From JAMXLG01 sp963765935 (GTDB lineage: Bacteria > Vulcanimicrobiota > Vulcanimicrobiia > Vulcanimicrobiales > Vulcanimicrobiaceae): a DNA stretch of 64,000 bases. The notes beneath the pieces are model-generated. The model ran no database searches and had not been told where the DNA came from. It was given only the letters and a program-made list of their open reading frames with translations. Location of the stretch: positions 1,426,001-1,490,000 of the forward strand of contig CAVXXX010000001.1 in assembly GCA_963765935.1 (NCBI GenBank). Direction: 5' to 3'. The translations under genes and the position numbers were made by a program. Below, one piece after another: positions 33,439-41,922 of this stretch (position 1 is its first letter; every line of letters begins with the position of its first letter).

Positions 33439-35490
33439 TTGCTACGAAAGAGTTTTAACGCGACGGCGGCCGCAGTGGCGATCGCCCTCAGCCTGAGCGC
33501 GTGCGGCGGAGGCGGTACGTCCGCACTGCCCTCGACCGGCGCTCCTACAACCGGTTCGCCGACGCAAGACAAGACTGCGCAAGCGTCGATGACGATCAAG
33601 ATTCCGGCGAAAGCCGTGAGCTCATCGTCGAAAGCACAATACATTTCGGCCAGCACGCAGTCGATGACCATCGGCATCGTGAGCGGCAGCAAAACAACGC
33701 AACTCGCCGAAGTTGATTTGACGCCGGCGTCGAAGAGCTGCGCCGCACTCGCGGGCGGCGGACTTCAGTGCAACGTGACGTTCGTCGGCCAAGCCGGTAA
33801 GAACATCTTCGCACTGAGCATGTACGACAAGACCGGCGGCAGCGGCAATGTCCTCTCGACGGGGAATGTTCCCGCCACATTGACGGCCGGCCAGAACACG
33901 AACATTGCGATCACGCTCGACGGTGTTCCGGCCAGCGTTGCGGCCGTGCTTGGTGCCGGAACTCTTCAAGTTGGAACTGCCAGCTCGACGAGCGTCATCG
34001 TCGTCGCGAAAGATTCGGATGGCAACATCATCGTTGGCCCCGGCGGCTACTCGACACCGATCACACTCGCTATTAAGGGCGATACGTACGGCACGCTATC
34101 ACTTTCGAAGAGCGCCGTGGCCTCGTCCGGCGATGCGGTAACGCTCAGCTATAACGGCGGCACCAACGTCGGATCGACGATCGCACCGTCGATCGGAACT
34201 AAGCCGGGAACCGCGGCAAATTTCGCCGGCGAAGGCGGCGCGATAACATACATTGCGCCGACGCTCAACGGTGGCGGCAGCAGTCTGTATCCGTATAGCA
34301 TCACCGCTCTGCCAAACGGCTCCGCGGCGTTTTTAATCGGACGTTCTTACAGCTGTTGCCCGCCGCAGTTTTACGGGGCAATCGGCACGACGACATCTTC
34401 CGGAACCCAGGCCTACTTCGTAGGCGATACGAGCGATCCGTTTAATCCCGGTACAGCCACGTCGCCCTTCACTTCCGGTGTCACGGTCGTCCCGGGCATG
34501 AGCGTCACTCTCAACATGGACTCCATAACCGGCTGCTGCTCGACGATCCAGCAGCATCAGCTTACAAGTGACGCAAATGGCAACGTTTACTATGGCACTA
34601 ACTTTACTTCCACGGCGGCCAACAACGGATGCGCCGGCGGTGGCGGAACGCTTGTAAGCGGCACGATTGGGAAGTTCAATCCGAACAACCACACGACGGT
34701 CGAAAAAGTTCTCAAAGGAAAGCCCTTGGTTCTGCAAACAGACAGTTCCGGAAACGTATGGTTCATCGAGCAGAGCGGCACATGTAACGGCTCAAGTCTT
34801 TTGAGCTCCGGCTATGGCATCGGCGAGCTGTCGTCCACGGGAGCACTCACCGAAACAGACTTCGCGACCGCGGGCATCTCGGCAACCACGGTAACCTCGA
34901 TGTCTATTACGCCGAATGGAAGTCAAATGTTTATTGGCGACAACTCGGCTGCCACGATCACAAAGATCTCGACCTCTTCCCTCAGCGGAGCAACGAGTAT
35001 CTCGCTCGCCGGGACGAACGCTAGCTCTCCCCTTTCGTTGGCCACAGCACCCGATGGGACGACATTGTGGTTCTCCAATACGTCAAGCGGTGACAGCTAT
35101 TACTATGGCTATATCCCAGGCTCGTCGGCTTTTTCAGCGGCGAACATCTCGCAAGGCTTATATCCCGTCTCGTACAGTGAACAGTACGACACCGTATATG
35201 CCGACGGTAGCTTCTGGGGCGGTAATGAAGAAGGCGGCGGGTTCCAGCGCATTGCCGGCGTCGCCTCCGGAACGCCGCAATACCAGTTCTATGGCCCGAG
35301 CGCGTATTACAACGAACCGAGCGGTGTCGCCGCGGACACGACGCACGGCTACATCTGGGGCGCTGATTGGGATTACGGCTCCATCATGTTGTTGCAATAT
35401 GGAGGCCTGAGCAACGCTACAACGACGATGGCCCGCAAGGTTGGAAACCTTAACACGACGCGCGCGAACACAGCGCTCCATAAGCACTAG
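33439..35490 (+). CDS. Lipoprotein with Vgb-lyase-like beta-propeller
   Basis: Protein of 683 residues from TTG 33439, with GAGGAG upstream. The lipobox LSLSAC puts the lipidated Cys near residue 22, followed by GGGG. Residues about 50-265 form beta-sandwich segments; residues about 285-670 show repeats such as SITALPNGSAAFLIG, SSGNVWFIEQSG, GIGELSSTGALTE and MSITPNGSQMFIGD, the pattern of virginiamycin B lyase-type propellers. Streptogramin lyase activity is unlikely: such propellers are widespread and mostly structural or binding. Codon use and strand match the preceding lipoprotein, suggesting one transcript that ends at the terminator at 35521. Confidence 0.82.
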   Translation: MLRKSFNATAAAVAIALSLSACGGGGTSALPSTGAPTTGSPTQDKTAQASMTIKIPAKAVSSSSKAQYISASTQSMTIGIVSGSKTTQLAEVDLTPASKSCAALAGGGLQCNVTFVGQAGKNIFALSMYDKTGGSGNVLSTGNVPATLTAGQNTNIAITLDGVPASVAAVLGAGTLQVGTASSTSVIVVAKDSDGNIIVGPGGYSTPITLAIKGDTYGTLSLSKSAVASSGDAVTLSYNGGTNVGSTIAPSIGTKPGTAANFAGEGGAITYIAPTLNGGGSSLYPYSITALPNGSAAFLIGRSYSCCPPQFYGAIGTTTSSGTQAYFVGDTSDPFNPGTATSPFTSGVTVVPGMSVTLNMDSITGCCSTIQQHQLTSDANGNVYYGTNFTSTAANNGCAGGGGTLVSGTIGKFNPNNHTTVEKVLKGKPLVLQTDSSGNVWFIEQSGTCNGSSLLSSGYGIGELSSTGALTETDFATAGISATTVTSMSITPNGSQMFIGDNSAATITKISTSSLSGATSISLAGTNASSPLSLATAPDGTTLWFSNTSSGDSYYYGYIPGSSAFSAANISQGLYPVSYSEQYDTVYADGSFWGGNEEGGGFQRIAGVASGTPQYQFYGPSAYYNEPSGVAADTTHGYIWGADWDYGSIMLLQYGGLSNATTTMARKVGNLNTTRANTALHKH

Positions 35491-35520
35491 AACGAAGAAA
35501 GGCCACTAATCCTGGCCGCG

Positions 35521-35553
35521 AAGGGCTCGCAGCAATGCGGGCTCTTTTCTTTT
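35521..35553 (+). terminator. Rho-independent terminator with G-U wobble pairs
   Basis: An 11-bp stem AAGGGCTCGCA / TGCGGGCTCTT with a GCAA tetraloop and a TTCTTTT tail, 30 bp after the lipoprotein stop. Two stem pairs are G-U. Confidence 0.75.
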
Positions 35554-35555
35554 GT

Positions 35556-35561
35556 TATGCT
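35556..35561 (+). promoter_or_regulatory. -10 box TATGCT, 6 nt before ATG (leaderless type)
   Basis: TATGCT, AGGTTG, then ATG at 35568. It lies directly after the terminator of the preceding gene, so the racemase has its own promoter with little or no leader. Confidence 0.45.
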
Positions 35562-35567
35562 AGGTTG

Positions 35568-36272
35568 ATGGAAACCATAGGACTTCTCGGCGGGATGAGC
35601 TGGGTCTCGACGCTGCTGTATTATCGCGAAATCAATAAGACGGTCGCCCAGAGGCTCGGCGGATCGCATTCGGCGAAGTGTTTACTGCATTCATTTGATT
35701 TTCACGAAATTGAAGCGCTGCAAACGAGCGGCGACTGGGCCGCGGCCGGACGTTTACTGGGAGAAGCGGGCGAGGCACTAAAAAAAGCCGGCGCAGATTT
35801 CATCGTCATCTGCGCAAACACCATGCATCTGGTTTCGGAGGACGTCGAACGCATCAGTGGACTGCCGGTGCTGCACATCGGCGATGCAACGGCCGATGCG
35901 CTTGTTGAAGCCGGCATTACGCGCGCAGCACTGCTCGGGACGCGCTACACGATGGAGAAAACGTTCCTGCGCGAGCGTTTGGAACGCCGTGGTATAGAGG
36001 TGTTGATTCCGCGCGATGAAGACCGCACAACGATTCACAAGATTATTTACTCCGAGCTCATCAAAGACATCGTCAATGAAGAGTCGCGCGAAGACATCCT
36101 CGACGTGGTCGAACGCTTGCAGGACGCCGGTGCGCAGGGAGTCGTCCTGGGCTGCACCGAGCTCGAGCTGCTCGTGACGCCGCAGTATACGGATATGGCG
36201 CTCTTTCGAACCGCGGCCATTCACGCGCGGGCCGCGGCGGAACGCGCTTTGACCCGCAGCGCGGCAATATGA
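35568..36272 (+). CDS. Aspartate/glutamate racemase family protein
   Basis: Protein of 234 residues starting METIGLLGGMSW, the first motif of the Asp/Glu racemase family (YgeA type). The first catalytic Cys is in VICANTMH and the second in VVLGCTELELL, so both proton-transfer thiols are present, which supports activity. The enzyme would interconvert D- and L-Asp or Glu, or a broad set of amino acids, using no cofactor, and could supply D-amino acids. The ATG at 35568 is chosen because upstream codons overlap the terminator hairpin. The stop codon lies inside the palindrome at 36267. Confidence 0.9.
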   Translation: METIGLLGGMSWVSTLLYYREINKTVAQRLGGSHSAKCLLHSFDFHEIEALQTSGDWAAAGRLLGEAGEALKKAGADFIVICANTMHLVSEDVERISGLPVLHIGDATADALVEAGITRAALLGTRYTMEKTFLRERLERRGIEVLIPRDEDRTTIHKIIYSELIKDIVNEESREDILDVVERLQDAGAQGVVLGCTELELLVTPQYTDMALFRTAAIHARAAAERALTRSAAI

Positions 36273-36287
36273 CAGCACGTGTCATAT
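36267..36287. repeat. Inverted repeat ATATGACA-N5-TGTCATAT upstream of VOC gene
   Basis: A perfect 8-bp palindrome with a five-base centre, spanning the racemase stop and ending directly before the -35 box of the next gene. Position and symmetry suit a transcription factor operator. Confidence 0.5.
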
Positions 36288-36317
36288 TTGGATTGGTAGA
36301 CTTGGCGTAGCTACAAC
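36288..36317 (+). promoter_or_regulatory. Promoter TTGGAT-N18-TACAAC
   Basis: A sigma70-like promoter for the VOC gene, next to the palindrome at 36267-36287. The start codon is 17 bp downstream, with AGAGGA as ribosome site. Confidence 0.45.
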
Positions 36318-36333
36318 AAGAGAGGACTACGAC

Positions 36334-36699
36334 ATGAGCACTGCCACCACGACGATCATCAAGGGAATTGACATGGCCGGTTTCCTCGTCAAGGATCCGG
36401 CAAAAGCAGTCGCATTTTATCGCGATGTTTTAGGAATCGCGCCGACGGAGATTGACGAAGAAGGGCGCGGCGCCGAATTCACGCTCGCCGATGGAACGAC
36501 GTTCGGCGTGTGGCGTCCGGAAGACGGCGAAACCGGCGGCTTCGTCATGTTTGCCGTCGACGATATCGAGCTGGCCACAAAAACGTTGCGCGCGCGCGGC
36601 GTGAATTTACCCGACGCGATGGAAAGCCCCGTGTGCCACATGACCTTCGGTCAAGATCCCGAGGGGAACGGCTTCATCATCCATCAACGAAAGAAGTAA
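36334..36699 (+). CDS. VOC (glyoxalase/bleomycin-resistance) family protein
   Basis: Protein of 121 residues, a two-repeat VOC fold. The first repeat has DMAGFLVKDPAKAVAFYRDVLG, and the second has GFVMFAVDDIELATKTLRARG and ending HMTFGQDPEGNGFIIHQRK. The pattern FYRDVLG and DPEGN is typical for dioxygenase/glyoxalase-like proteins. No substrate can be assigned. Its ATG is preceded by AGAGGA and by a promoter with an adjoining palindrome, so it is likely a regulated single gene that ends at the hairpin at 36713. Confidence 0.88.
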   Translation: MSTATTTIIKGIDMAGFLVKDPAKAVAFYRDVLGIAPTEIDEEGRGAEFTLADGTTFGVWRPEDGETGGFVMFAVDDIELATKTLRARGVNLPDAMESPVCHMTFGQDPEGNGFIIHQRKK

Positions 36700-36712
36700 T
36701 TCACTTGCCGAA

Positions 36713-36738
36713 AAGGGCTCGCGGCGACGCGAGCCCTT
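36713..36738 (+). terminator. Terminator-like hairpin after VOC gene
   Basis: A perfect 11-bp stem AAGGGCTCGCG / CGCGAGCCCTT with GCGA loop. No T-tract follows, so termination may be inefficient or act differently. Confidence 0.55.
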
Positions 36739-36789
36739 CATGACCGGCTCTATGACATTAACGAAGTTTAAGAAGAGCTGCCTTCTTGG

Positions 36790-36795
36790 TATGAA
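36790..36795 (+). promoter_or_regulatory. -10-like TATGAA, 6 nt before GTG (leaderless type)
   Basis: TATGAA, TCTGCC, then GTG at 36802, the start of the aquaporin gene. No ribosome site is present. Confidence 0.4.
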
Positions 36796-36801
36796 TCTGC
36801 C

Positions 36802-37524
36802 GTGGGAGACCATACGAGGAAGCAGGCGCCGCTCGCGACGCGCCTAGGAGCGGAACTCCTCGGCACGTTCATCCTGACATTCACCGCTGCCGGCGCAGAT
36901 ATTGTCGACCAGCTCTACCCTCACGGGATCGGTCATGTCGCTCGGTATACTGCTCCTGGAATCGCCGTAATGGCGATGATTTGGGCGCTCAGCGGCGTAT
37001 CGGGCGCTCACATCAATCCCGCAATTTCGCTCGCCTTCTTCTTGCGTCGTGCCTTTGCGGGTTCGCTTGTTGTGCCGTATATGATCGCGCAACTCGTCGG
37101 CGCAACAATCGCGGGATTTCTCCTGCGCGCGATTTTCGCCGGCGACATTCCGCTCGCAATCACGAAACCACAACCGCCGTTTAACGAGACGGAAGCATTT
37201 GCGATCGAAGTAGCCCTGACGGGAATACTCGCATTCACGATTCTCGGCACCGCCGAGCAAAAAGCCATCGTCGGAAAGAATGCGGCACTAGCAATTGGCG
37301 GGATCGTAGCGATGTGCGGCCTTGCATTCAGTCCGCTCAGCGGTGCGTCGATGAATCCAGCGCGTTCGCTTGGCCCAATGATCGCATCTTTCGACCTCAC
37401 CCATTCACTGACGTACGTTCTTGCGCCGGCGATCGGCGCCGTAATCGCAGCCATTTTGTGCCGCCTCATATACGGTGCATGTTCGCAGGAATCGCGCGAG
37501 AGCGCGCAAGGGGAAGCCGCATGA
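36802..37524 (+). CDS. MIP family aquaporin
   Basis: Protein of 240 residues with six membrane helices and two half-helix NPA boxes: SGAHINPAIS (about residue 73) and SGASMNPARS (about 190). The first half begins with LGAELLGTFILTFTAAGAD, typical of aquaporins and NIP-type channels. The arginine after the second NPA supplies the selectivity filter. It would conduct water or small neutral solutes. GTG start without ribosome site but with a box six bases upstream. It overlaps the pyrophosphatase gene by ATGA, so the two are co-expressed. Confidence 0.93.
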   Translation: MGDHTRKQAPLATRLGAELLGTFILTFTAAGADIVDQLYPHGIGHVARYTAPGIAVMAMIWALSGVSGAHINPAISLAFFLRRAFAGSLVVPYMIAQLVGATIAGFLLRAIFAGDIPLAITKPQPPFNETEAFAIEVALTGILAFTILGTAEQKAIVGKNAALAIGGIVAMCGLAFSPLSGASMNPARSLGPMIASFDLTHSLTYVLAPAIGAVIAAILCRLIYGACSQESRESAQGEAA

Positions 37525-38084
37525 AACAAGCCATCAATGCTACCCACTATGAAGCGATTCCCGCGCGCGTTAAAAACGGTGCGCGAGAACCCCGCGTGAA
37601 CGCGATCATCGAAACTCCGAAGAACAGCCGCCACAAATATGCGCTGAAAAACGAGTACGGGATTATTGCCTTTCACGAGGTCATGCCGGATTCGATGCAA
37701 TGGCCGTACGATTACGGCTTTATTCCACAAACGCTTGCACCCGACGATGACCCCTTAGACGTCCTCGTGGTTACGGACAACGGACTCTTCCCGGGATGTC
37801 TCATCGAAGTGCGTTTGATCGGAGCGGTTCTCGAAAGTAAGGACGGCACGGACAATCATCGCACGCTCGGCGTGCCGTTGCCGAGCCCGGGCGCGCCGCG
37901 CATGACCGACAGCGTGTACGAAACGCGCGATCTTCCGCCTACGATGCTCGACGAGATCTTGAATTTCCTCAAGACGTACTCAGAGCGCCAAGGCCACAAA
38001 GTTCAACAAAAGGGCGTCGTGAGTGCAGACGAAGCAATGCAGATCGTGAAACGGGCGCGAAAGGCGTACAAGAAGCAGCACTGA
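37521..38084 (+). CDS. ppa: Inorganic pyrophosphatase, family I
   Basis: Protein of 187 residues. Family I motifs are present: IETPKNSRHKYALK near the N-terminus, WPYDYGFIPQT, and the metal-binding DDDPLDVLVV (D-x-D-P-x-D). The enzyme hydrolyses diphosphate to drive biosynthetic reactions. It starts in the 4-bp overlap with the aquaporin stop. The length is slightly above the 170-180 typical of bacterial family I enzymes, due to a longer C-terminal helix ending in KKQH. Confidence 0.95.
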   Translation: MKQAINATHYEAIPARVKNGAREPRVNAIIETPKNSRHKYALKNEYGIIAFHEVMPDSMQWPYDYGFIPQTLAPDDDPLDVLVVTDNGLFPGCLIEVRLIGAVLESKDGTDNHRTLGVPLPSPGAPRMTDSVYETRDLPPTMLDEILNFLKTYSERQGHKVQQKGVVSADEAMQIVKRARKAYKKQH

Positions 38085-38105
38085 TCTAAGCGAAGAGCAG
38101 GCGCC

Positions 38106-38939
38106 ATGGACAGCATCATCGTCACCGGCGCATCGAGCGGAATTGGATACGCGACCGCGCTCCGGCTCGCCGAGAGTGGCGCGCTCGTATTTGCCGGCGT
38201 TCGCAAAGAAGCAGATCGCGAGCGCATGAGCAGCGTCCATGGGAACATCCGGCCGATCATTCTCGACGTTACGGTCCCGGTCGATATAACGCGAGCCGTT
38301 GATGCCGTGTGCGCTTCGCGAACGCCGCTGCGCGCAATTGTCAATAATGCCGGTATTGCCGTCGCCGGACCGCTCGAATACTTGCCTCTCGAAGCGCTCC
38401 GCGCACAATTCGAAGTCAACGTCATGGGTCCGATCGCGCTAACGCAGGCATCGCTTCCGCTTCTGCGCGAGACCTCGGGCCGCATCGTGTTCATCGGTTC
38501 GATCGCAGGCCGCCTCTCCGCGCCGTTTGTCGGAGCCTACAGCGCATCGAAGAGCGCGCTTGCAAGCCTCGCCGACGCATTGCGGCAGGAGCTCTCGCCT
38601 TTCGGCATCTTCGTTTCGCTGTTGGAATTCGCATCGGTGAAAACGCCGATTTGGCAAAAGGGACGTGAAACGAAAGACGAACTGATTGCATCGATGCCGC
38701 CGCACGCCGTCGCACATTACGGTAAAATGGTCGATGCGATCGTCGCACAAACGCAACGCGAGGAACGCGACGGCATGAACCCTGACGTTATCGCGAATAC
38801 CGTCCTCGCCGCACTTCAGTCGCCGCGTCCGCGCGAGCGATACATCATCGGACGTAAGGCCCGAATTCAATCGATCGCCGCGATCCTGCCGCCGCGCACG
38901 CGCGACGCACTCGTGAAGCGCGCGATGCAGTTACCGTAA
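38106..38939 (+). CDS. Short-chain dehydrogenase/reductase
   Basis: Protein of 277 residues with the NAD(P) motif TGASSGIGYATALRLAE, NNAGI (NNAGIAVAGPLE), IVFIGSIAGRL with the catalytic Ser, and YSASKSA with Tyr-x3-Lys. The Arg after the first strand (GVRKEADRERM) may favour NADP. The substrate is not predictable; the longer C-terminus with HYGKMVDAIVAQ resembles retinol-dehydrogenase-like SDRs. GAGCAGG before ATG 38106 is a weak ribosome site. It follows ppa by 21 bp. Confidence 0.9.
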   Translation: MDSIIVTGASSGIGYATALRLAESGALVFAGVRKEADRERMSSVHGNIRPIILDVTVPVDITRAVDAVCASRTPLRAIVNNAGIAVAGPLEYLPLEALRAQFEVNVMGPIALTQASLPLLRETSGRIVFIGSIAGRLSAPFVGAYSASKSALASLADALRQELSPFGIFVSLLEFASVKTPIWQKGRETKDELIASMPPHAVAHYGKMVDAIVAQTQREERDGMNPDVIANTVLAALQSPRPRERYIIGRKARIQSIAAILPPRTRDALVKRAMQLP

Positions 38940-38960
38940 CGTCAATGAGGAAAGTCTGAA

Positions 38961-40739
38961 TCAGTGAATGCGCAAACCGGCGGCGGTTTGTTGCGAACCT
39001 TCGACGCGCGTTGACGAGGCGAACCAATCGAGACGATCGGTGATGCGGCCGGAAATACTTGCGTCGATGTGATCGTACGGTACGTGATCGAGCAACGACC
39101 GGCCCAACATGACATCAGCACGAAGATTTCGGCCATTAGCGTACGTCAGCCATGCCGATCCAACGGTCGTCGGCGACCATGCCGTCGATTGTGCGCGCAA
39201 CAACCACGTTCGAAGCGATAGGCTCGGAGCGATTTGCCATGCGAGCGACGCGCCGGCGCTCGAGCTTGCCGACCCGTCCACGCCACCCCACGCGAGTGCA
39301 GTTAGCGAAGCGCGCACTCGCGCCTCATCACCGAATTCGACAATCGCCTCGTTCGTGTGACCGTCGAGCACCGGCGTCCCATACCCGTTCCCCGCCTCGA
39401 ACGGCGTATAGACGCCGAGATAGGTTTGCAGCGTATATCCCGAGCTCGTGCTTGCGTGCAGCGACCACTGCGTCGACGGGCGATACGTGAACGAAAGAAC
39501 GCCATCGTTTGCGTTCTGCGATAGACGCGCGTTCGGCGCAACGATGTCCGCGTATCCGACACTGTTCACGCCACCGGCGAGCAACGCATCGAGCGACGTT
39601 GACGTGTACGATACGCCGGCACTCGTGCGCGTTTGCGCAAGCCATCCCGAAACACTTTGCGGACCGGTGGAATTTGACAGATACGAGCCCGCGCTTTCGC
39701 GCACGTCAAAGTGCGCGAACGGTGCAACCGCGGCATGCGAGTCGACACCCGCTTCGAATTCGGTATCGGACCATGCCGACGAAACGGGAACGTTCGGCGA
39801 GGTGTACGCGTACGTTCCACGATCGAGAATCGCCGTTGCGAATGCGTCGATCGGTCCACGGGAGTGAATTTGCGCGTTGGCCGATGAAAACGACGAAAAC
39901 AGCGCGCTCGTACCGTTGGGACCGTTGTATCCTGCGCCGGACGAAAGCGTTACCGCACCGGCGGTTCCCGGGGTCGTAAACCCGTCCGTCACCGCAGCTC
40001 GTTCGGCGCGGGAGCCGACGTCGGCATTCGAAAATGAAGCCGCTGCAACGAGATTCGGTGAGTTGGCTGCGGCGCGCAGGAGCGAATTATCACCGGTTCC
40101 AGCGTACGTCGCACCACCGGGAGTCTGCACTAAGAACGTTCCGCCTTGCGCAACGTTCCCATATTCGTACGCGTCGTCGACGCGCAGCACCGTCAATGTC
40201 GTTGCACCGCCTTGCGGAATGGTATCGAACGGCGTGATATTCGCAGTCACATCGTAGTCCGGTGCGTAGTCCAACACCAAGAGTCCGCCGTAGAGCGTCG
40301 CGTTGCGATCGGTTGCTGAAACGCCGGGAATTGTTCGCGATGATTCGTTGACCACGACGAACGGAACCCGTTGTAACAGCGACGGTACGTTTGCACCGGG
40401 CAAACTTCCGATGTCATCGGACGTCGGGCCGTCGGTGCGCACGGCATCGTACCGGGTCACGACCGCCGTCGCAATGCCGTCGGCACCAACCGCCACGTCG
40501 GTTGTCCGGCAGTAGGCACAGCGGATTCTCACCTTGGTGCCCGTTCCGGTGAAAACGAACGTGCCATCCTGTCCTGTATGCGCCATGCCGGCTTCGCGCG
40601 TGCCGTCGAAGATCCGGACGGTGGCTCCGGCGATCGGCGCCCCATGCTGATCGCGGACACTTCCTGCGACAAGAGCCGCGCTTAGGGGCGCGGCTGCCAA
40701 GAGCTGGATGGCGAGGGCGCCGGCAAGGACGTGCTTCAT
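38961..40739 (-). CDS. Surface protein with carboxypeptidase-regulatory-like domain and beta-barrel-like region
   Basis: Protein of 592 residues with a signal peptide (residues 1-22, cleavage near SAALVA). Residues about 23-95 are a CarboxypepD_reg-like/transthyretin-like domain (GSVRDQHGAPIAGATVRIFDG...TGQDGTFVFTGTG). The rest is a long Ser/Thr/Ala-rich beta region with alternating residues, like TonB-dependent receptors, for example NSVGYADIVAPNARLSQNANDG and the final strand ending LRIH. A short Cys pair CAYC at about 79 sits at the end of the first domain. It is probably an outer-membrane protein. It is divergent from the small secreted protein at 40772, and the longer frame reaching 41357 is not used because the signal peptide begins at 40739. 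Confidence 0.7.
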   Translation of the reverse strand: MKHVLAGALAIQLLAAAPLSAALVAGSVRDQHGAPIAGATVRIFDGTREAGMAHTGQDGTFVFTGTGTKVRIRCAYCRTTDVAVGADGIATAVVTRYDAVRTDGPTSDDIGSLPGANVPSLLQRVPFVVVNESSRTIPGVSATDRNATLYGGLLVLDYAPDYDVTANITPFDTIPQGGATTLTVLRVDDAYEYGNVAQGGTFLVQTPGGATYAGTGDNSLLRAAANSPNLVAAASFSNADVGSRAERAAVTDGFTTPGTAGAVTLSSGAGYNGPNGTSALFSSFSSANAQIHSRGPIDAFATAILDRGTYAYTSPNVPVSSAWSDTEFEAGVDSHAAVAPFAHFDVRESAGSYLSNSTGPQSVSGWLAQTRTSAGVSYTSTSLDALLAGGVNSVGYADIVAPNARLSQNANDGVLSFTYRPSTQWSLHASTSSGYTLQTYLGVYTPFEAGNGYGTPVLDGHTNEAIVEFGDEARVRASLTALAWGGVDGSASSSAGASLAWQIAPSLSLRTWLLRAQSTAWSPTTVGSAWLTYANGRNLRADVMLGRSLLDHVPYDHIDASISGRITDRLDWFASSTRVEGSQQTAAGLRIH

Positions 40740-40759
40740 CGAATATTCAGAGGTTGGGC

Positions 40760-40765
40760 TATAAT
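40760..40765 (+). promoter_or_regulatory. -10 box TATAAT, 6 nt before GTG (leaderless type)
   Basis: A consensus TATAAT followed by CGAGTT and GTG at 40772. This is the clearest of the window's leaderless-type promoters. Confidence 0.55.
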
Positions 40766-40771
40766 CGAGTT

Positions 40772-41023
40772 GTGTCCCACCGTCTCGTATCGCGAATCGT
40801 CCTCGCAAGCCTGCTGCTCGTAGCAGCCGGTAGCGCGTCGTTCGCGCTCGCCAATGGCGACGCACTGACTGCGTTACGAGACACCGCTCTCGCACCTTCG
40901 GATACACCGTCGCTGCTCGGACCCATCGACGAACACGGACGTATCGGATGGGAATGCAAGCCCGAGAAGGCCGCTGCAAGTGCGAGTGCGACAATGGGCG
41001 AGCTGCCGCAGGCACCGCATTAA
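40772..41023 (+). CDS. Small secreted protein
   Basis: Protein of 83 residues with an N-terminal signal (VSRIVLASLLLVAAGSASFA), then a short acidic/Ala-rich mature part with one Cys and no known domain. It has a consensus -10 box directly before its GTG. It lies 6 bp upstream of the TPR gene on the same strand, and the two are probably one transcript. Nothing identifies a function. Confidence 0.6.
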   Translation: MSHRLVSRIVLASLLLVAAGSASFALANGDALTALRDTALAPSDTPSLLGPIDEHGRIGWECKPEKAAASASATMGELPQAPH

Positions 41024-41029
41024 TACGCC

Positions 41030-41842
41030 ATGCGTGTAGCTCCTCTCGCACTGATTGCAGCGCTGAGCGGAGTCGCATCCACGCAAGCGCAAACCTACGC
41101 GCCCGCGCCGTTCCCCGCCACGACCTCCGCGCCGGCGCTTCACGCACAAGCGGTGATGCGCGCGGTCGCGGAACATTTTCATCGCGGGTTAGCAGCGATG
41201 ACGGCGCATAATTGGAGTAGCGCGAGCGATGAATTCGCGGCTGCGCTGCAACTGAATCCGCCCGAACCGCAAGCATCGACTGCGGCCTATGATGCCGGCA
41301 TTGCGCAAGCGAATCTCGGGCACTACGATGATGCGGCGCGCGATTTTCGCGATGCACTCGCGCGTGATTCCGGATTCCTCGCCGCTATGGCCAATCTCGT
41401 CGCCGTGGACCTTCGCCGAAATGATGTCGCGGAAGCACGCAGTATCGCCAACCGCTTCGTTTCGCTCGCGCCCGATTCGGCACGTGCACATTATTCGCGC
41501 GGGCTTGCAGCCTTGGCGGCAAACGACCTTCCCACCGCGCGCGACGATTTTTCGCAACTTTTGAAGTCCGATCCAAAATATGCCGTAGCGCATTACGATC
41601 TCGGTATTACCGAAGAGCGCCTCGGACAATACGACGCTGCGTCCTCTGAATTTTCAGCCGCGTTGCAGCTCTCGCCCGCGTACGCGCGCGCGCGTTTCGC
41701 GCTCGGCACGATTCTCTTACGCAACGGTGACCGTTCAGGCGCACGCGAAGCGTTCGATCGGGCGGCGCGCGATGCAAACGATGATCCGTCGCTGCGCAGT
41801 CTTGCAATTGAAATGCGCAACGCGATCGCGTCTGCTCACTAA
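41030..41842 (+). CDS. Secreted TPR protein
   Basis: Protein of 270 residues with a signal peptide (residues 1-20) and at least five tetratricopeptide repeats, for example AAYDAGIAQANLGHYDDAARDF, AHYSRGLAALAANDLPTARDDF and AHYDLGITEERLGQYDAASSEF. TPRs mediate protein-protein contacts, here in the periplasm. It lies in a series of secreted proteins. The exact partner is unknown. Six bases separate it from the preceding small gene, and a divergent outer-membrane protein sits behind. Confidence 0.85.
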   Translation: MRVAPLALIAALSGVASTQAQTYAPAPFPATTSAPALHAQAVMRAVAEHFHRGLAAMTAHNWSSASDEFAAALQLNPPEPQASTAAYDAGIAQANLGHYDDAARDFRDALARDSGFLAAMANLVAVDLRRNDVAEARSIANRFVSLAPDSARAHYSRGLAALAANDLPTARDDFSQLLKSDPKYAVAHYDLGITEERLGQYDAASSEFSAALQLSPAYARARFALGTILLRNGDRSGAREAFDRAARDANDDPSLRSLAIEMRNAIASAH

Positions 41843-41922
41843 CGTCCCTTGCCCGCCTTTACACTTTATTAAGAACTTCCGCCTATTTTCGAGTCACACA
41901 TCGACTCGGAGGTAGAAGGTTA

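Noticed and set aside
33439..35490. Streptogramin (virginiamycin B) lyase resistance gene
   Set aside because: Only the propeller repeat pattern is shared; it is a lipoprotein with an extra N-terminal region, so an antibiotic-resistance call is not supported.
36739..36843. Short ORF starting MTGSMTLTKF before the aquaporin gene
   Set aside because: No ribosome site, overlaps the aquaporin start in another frame and ends in a run of Arg typical of shadow frames.
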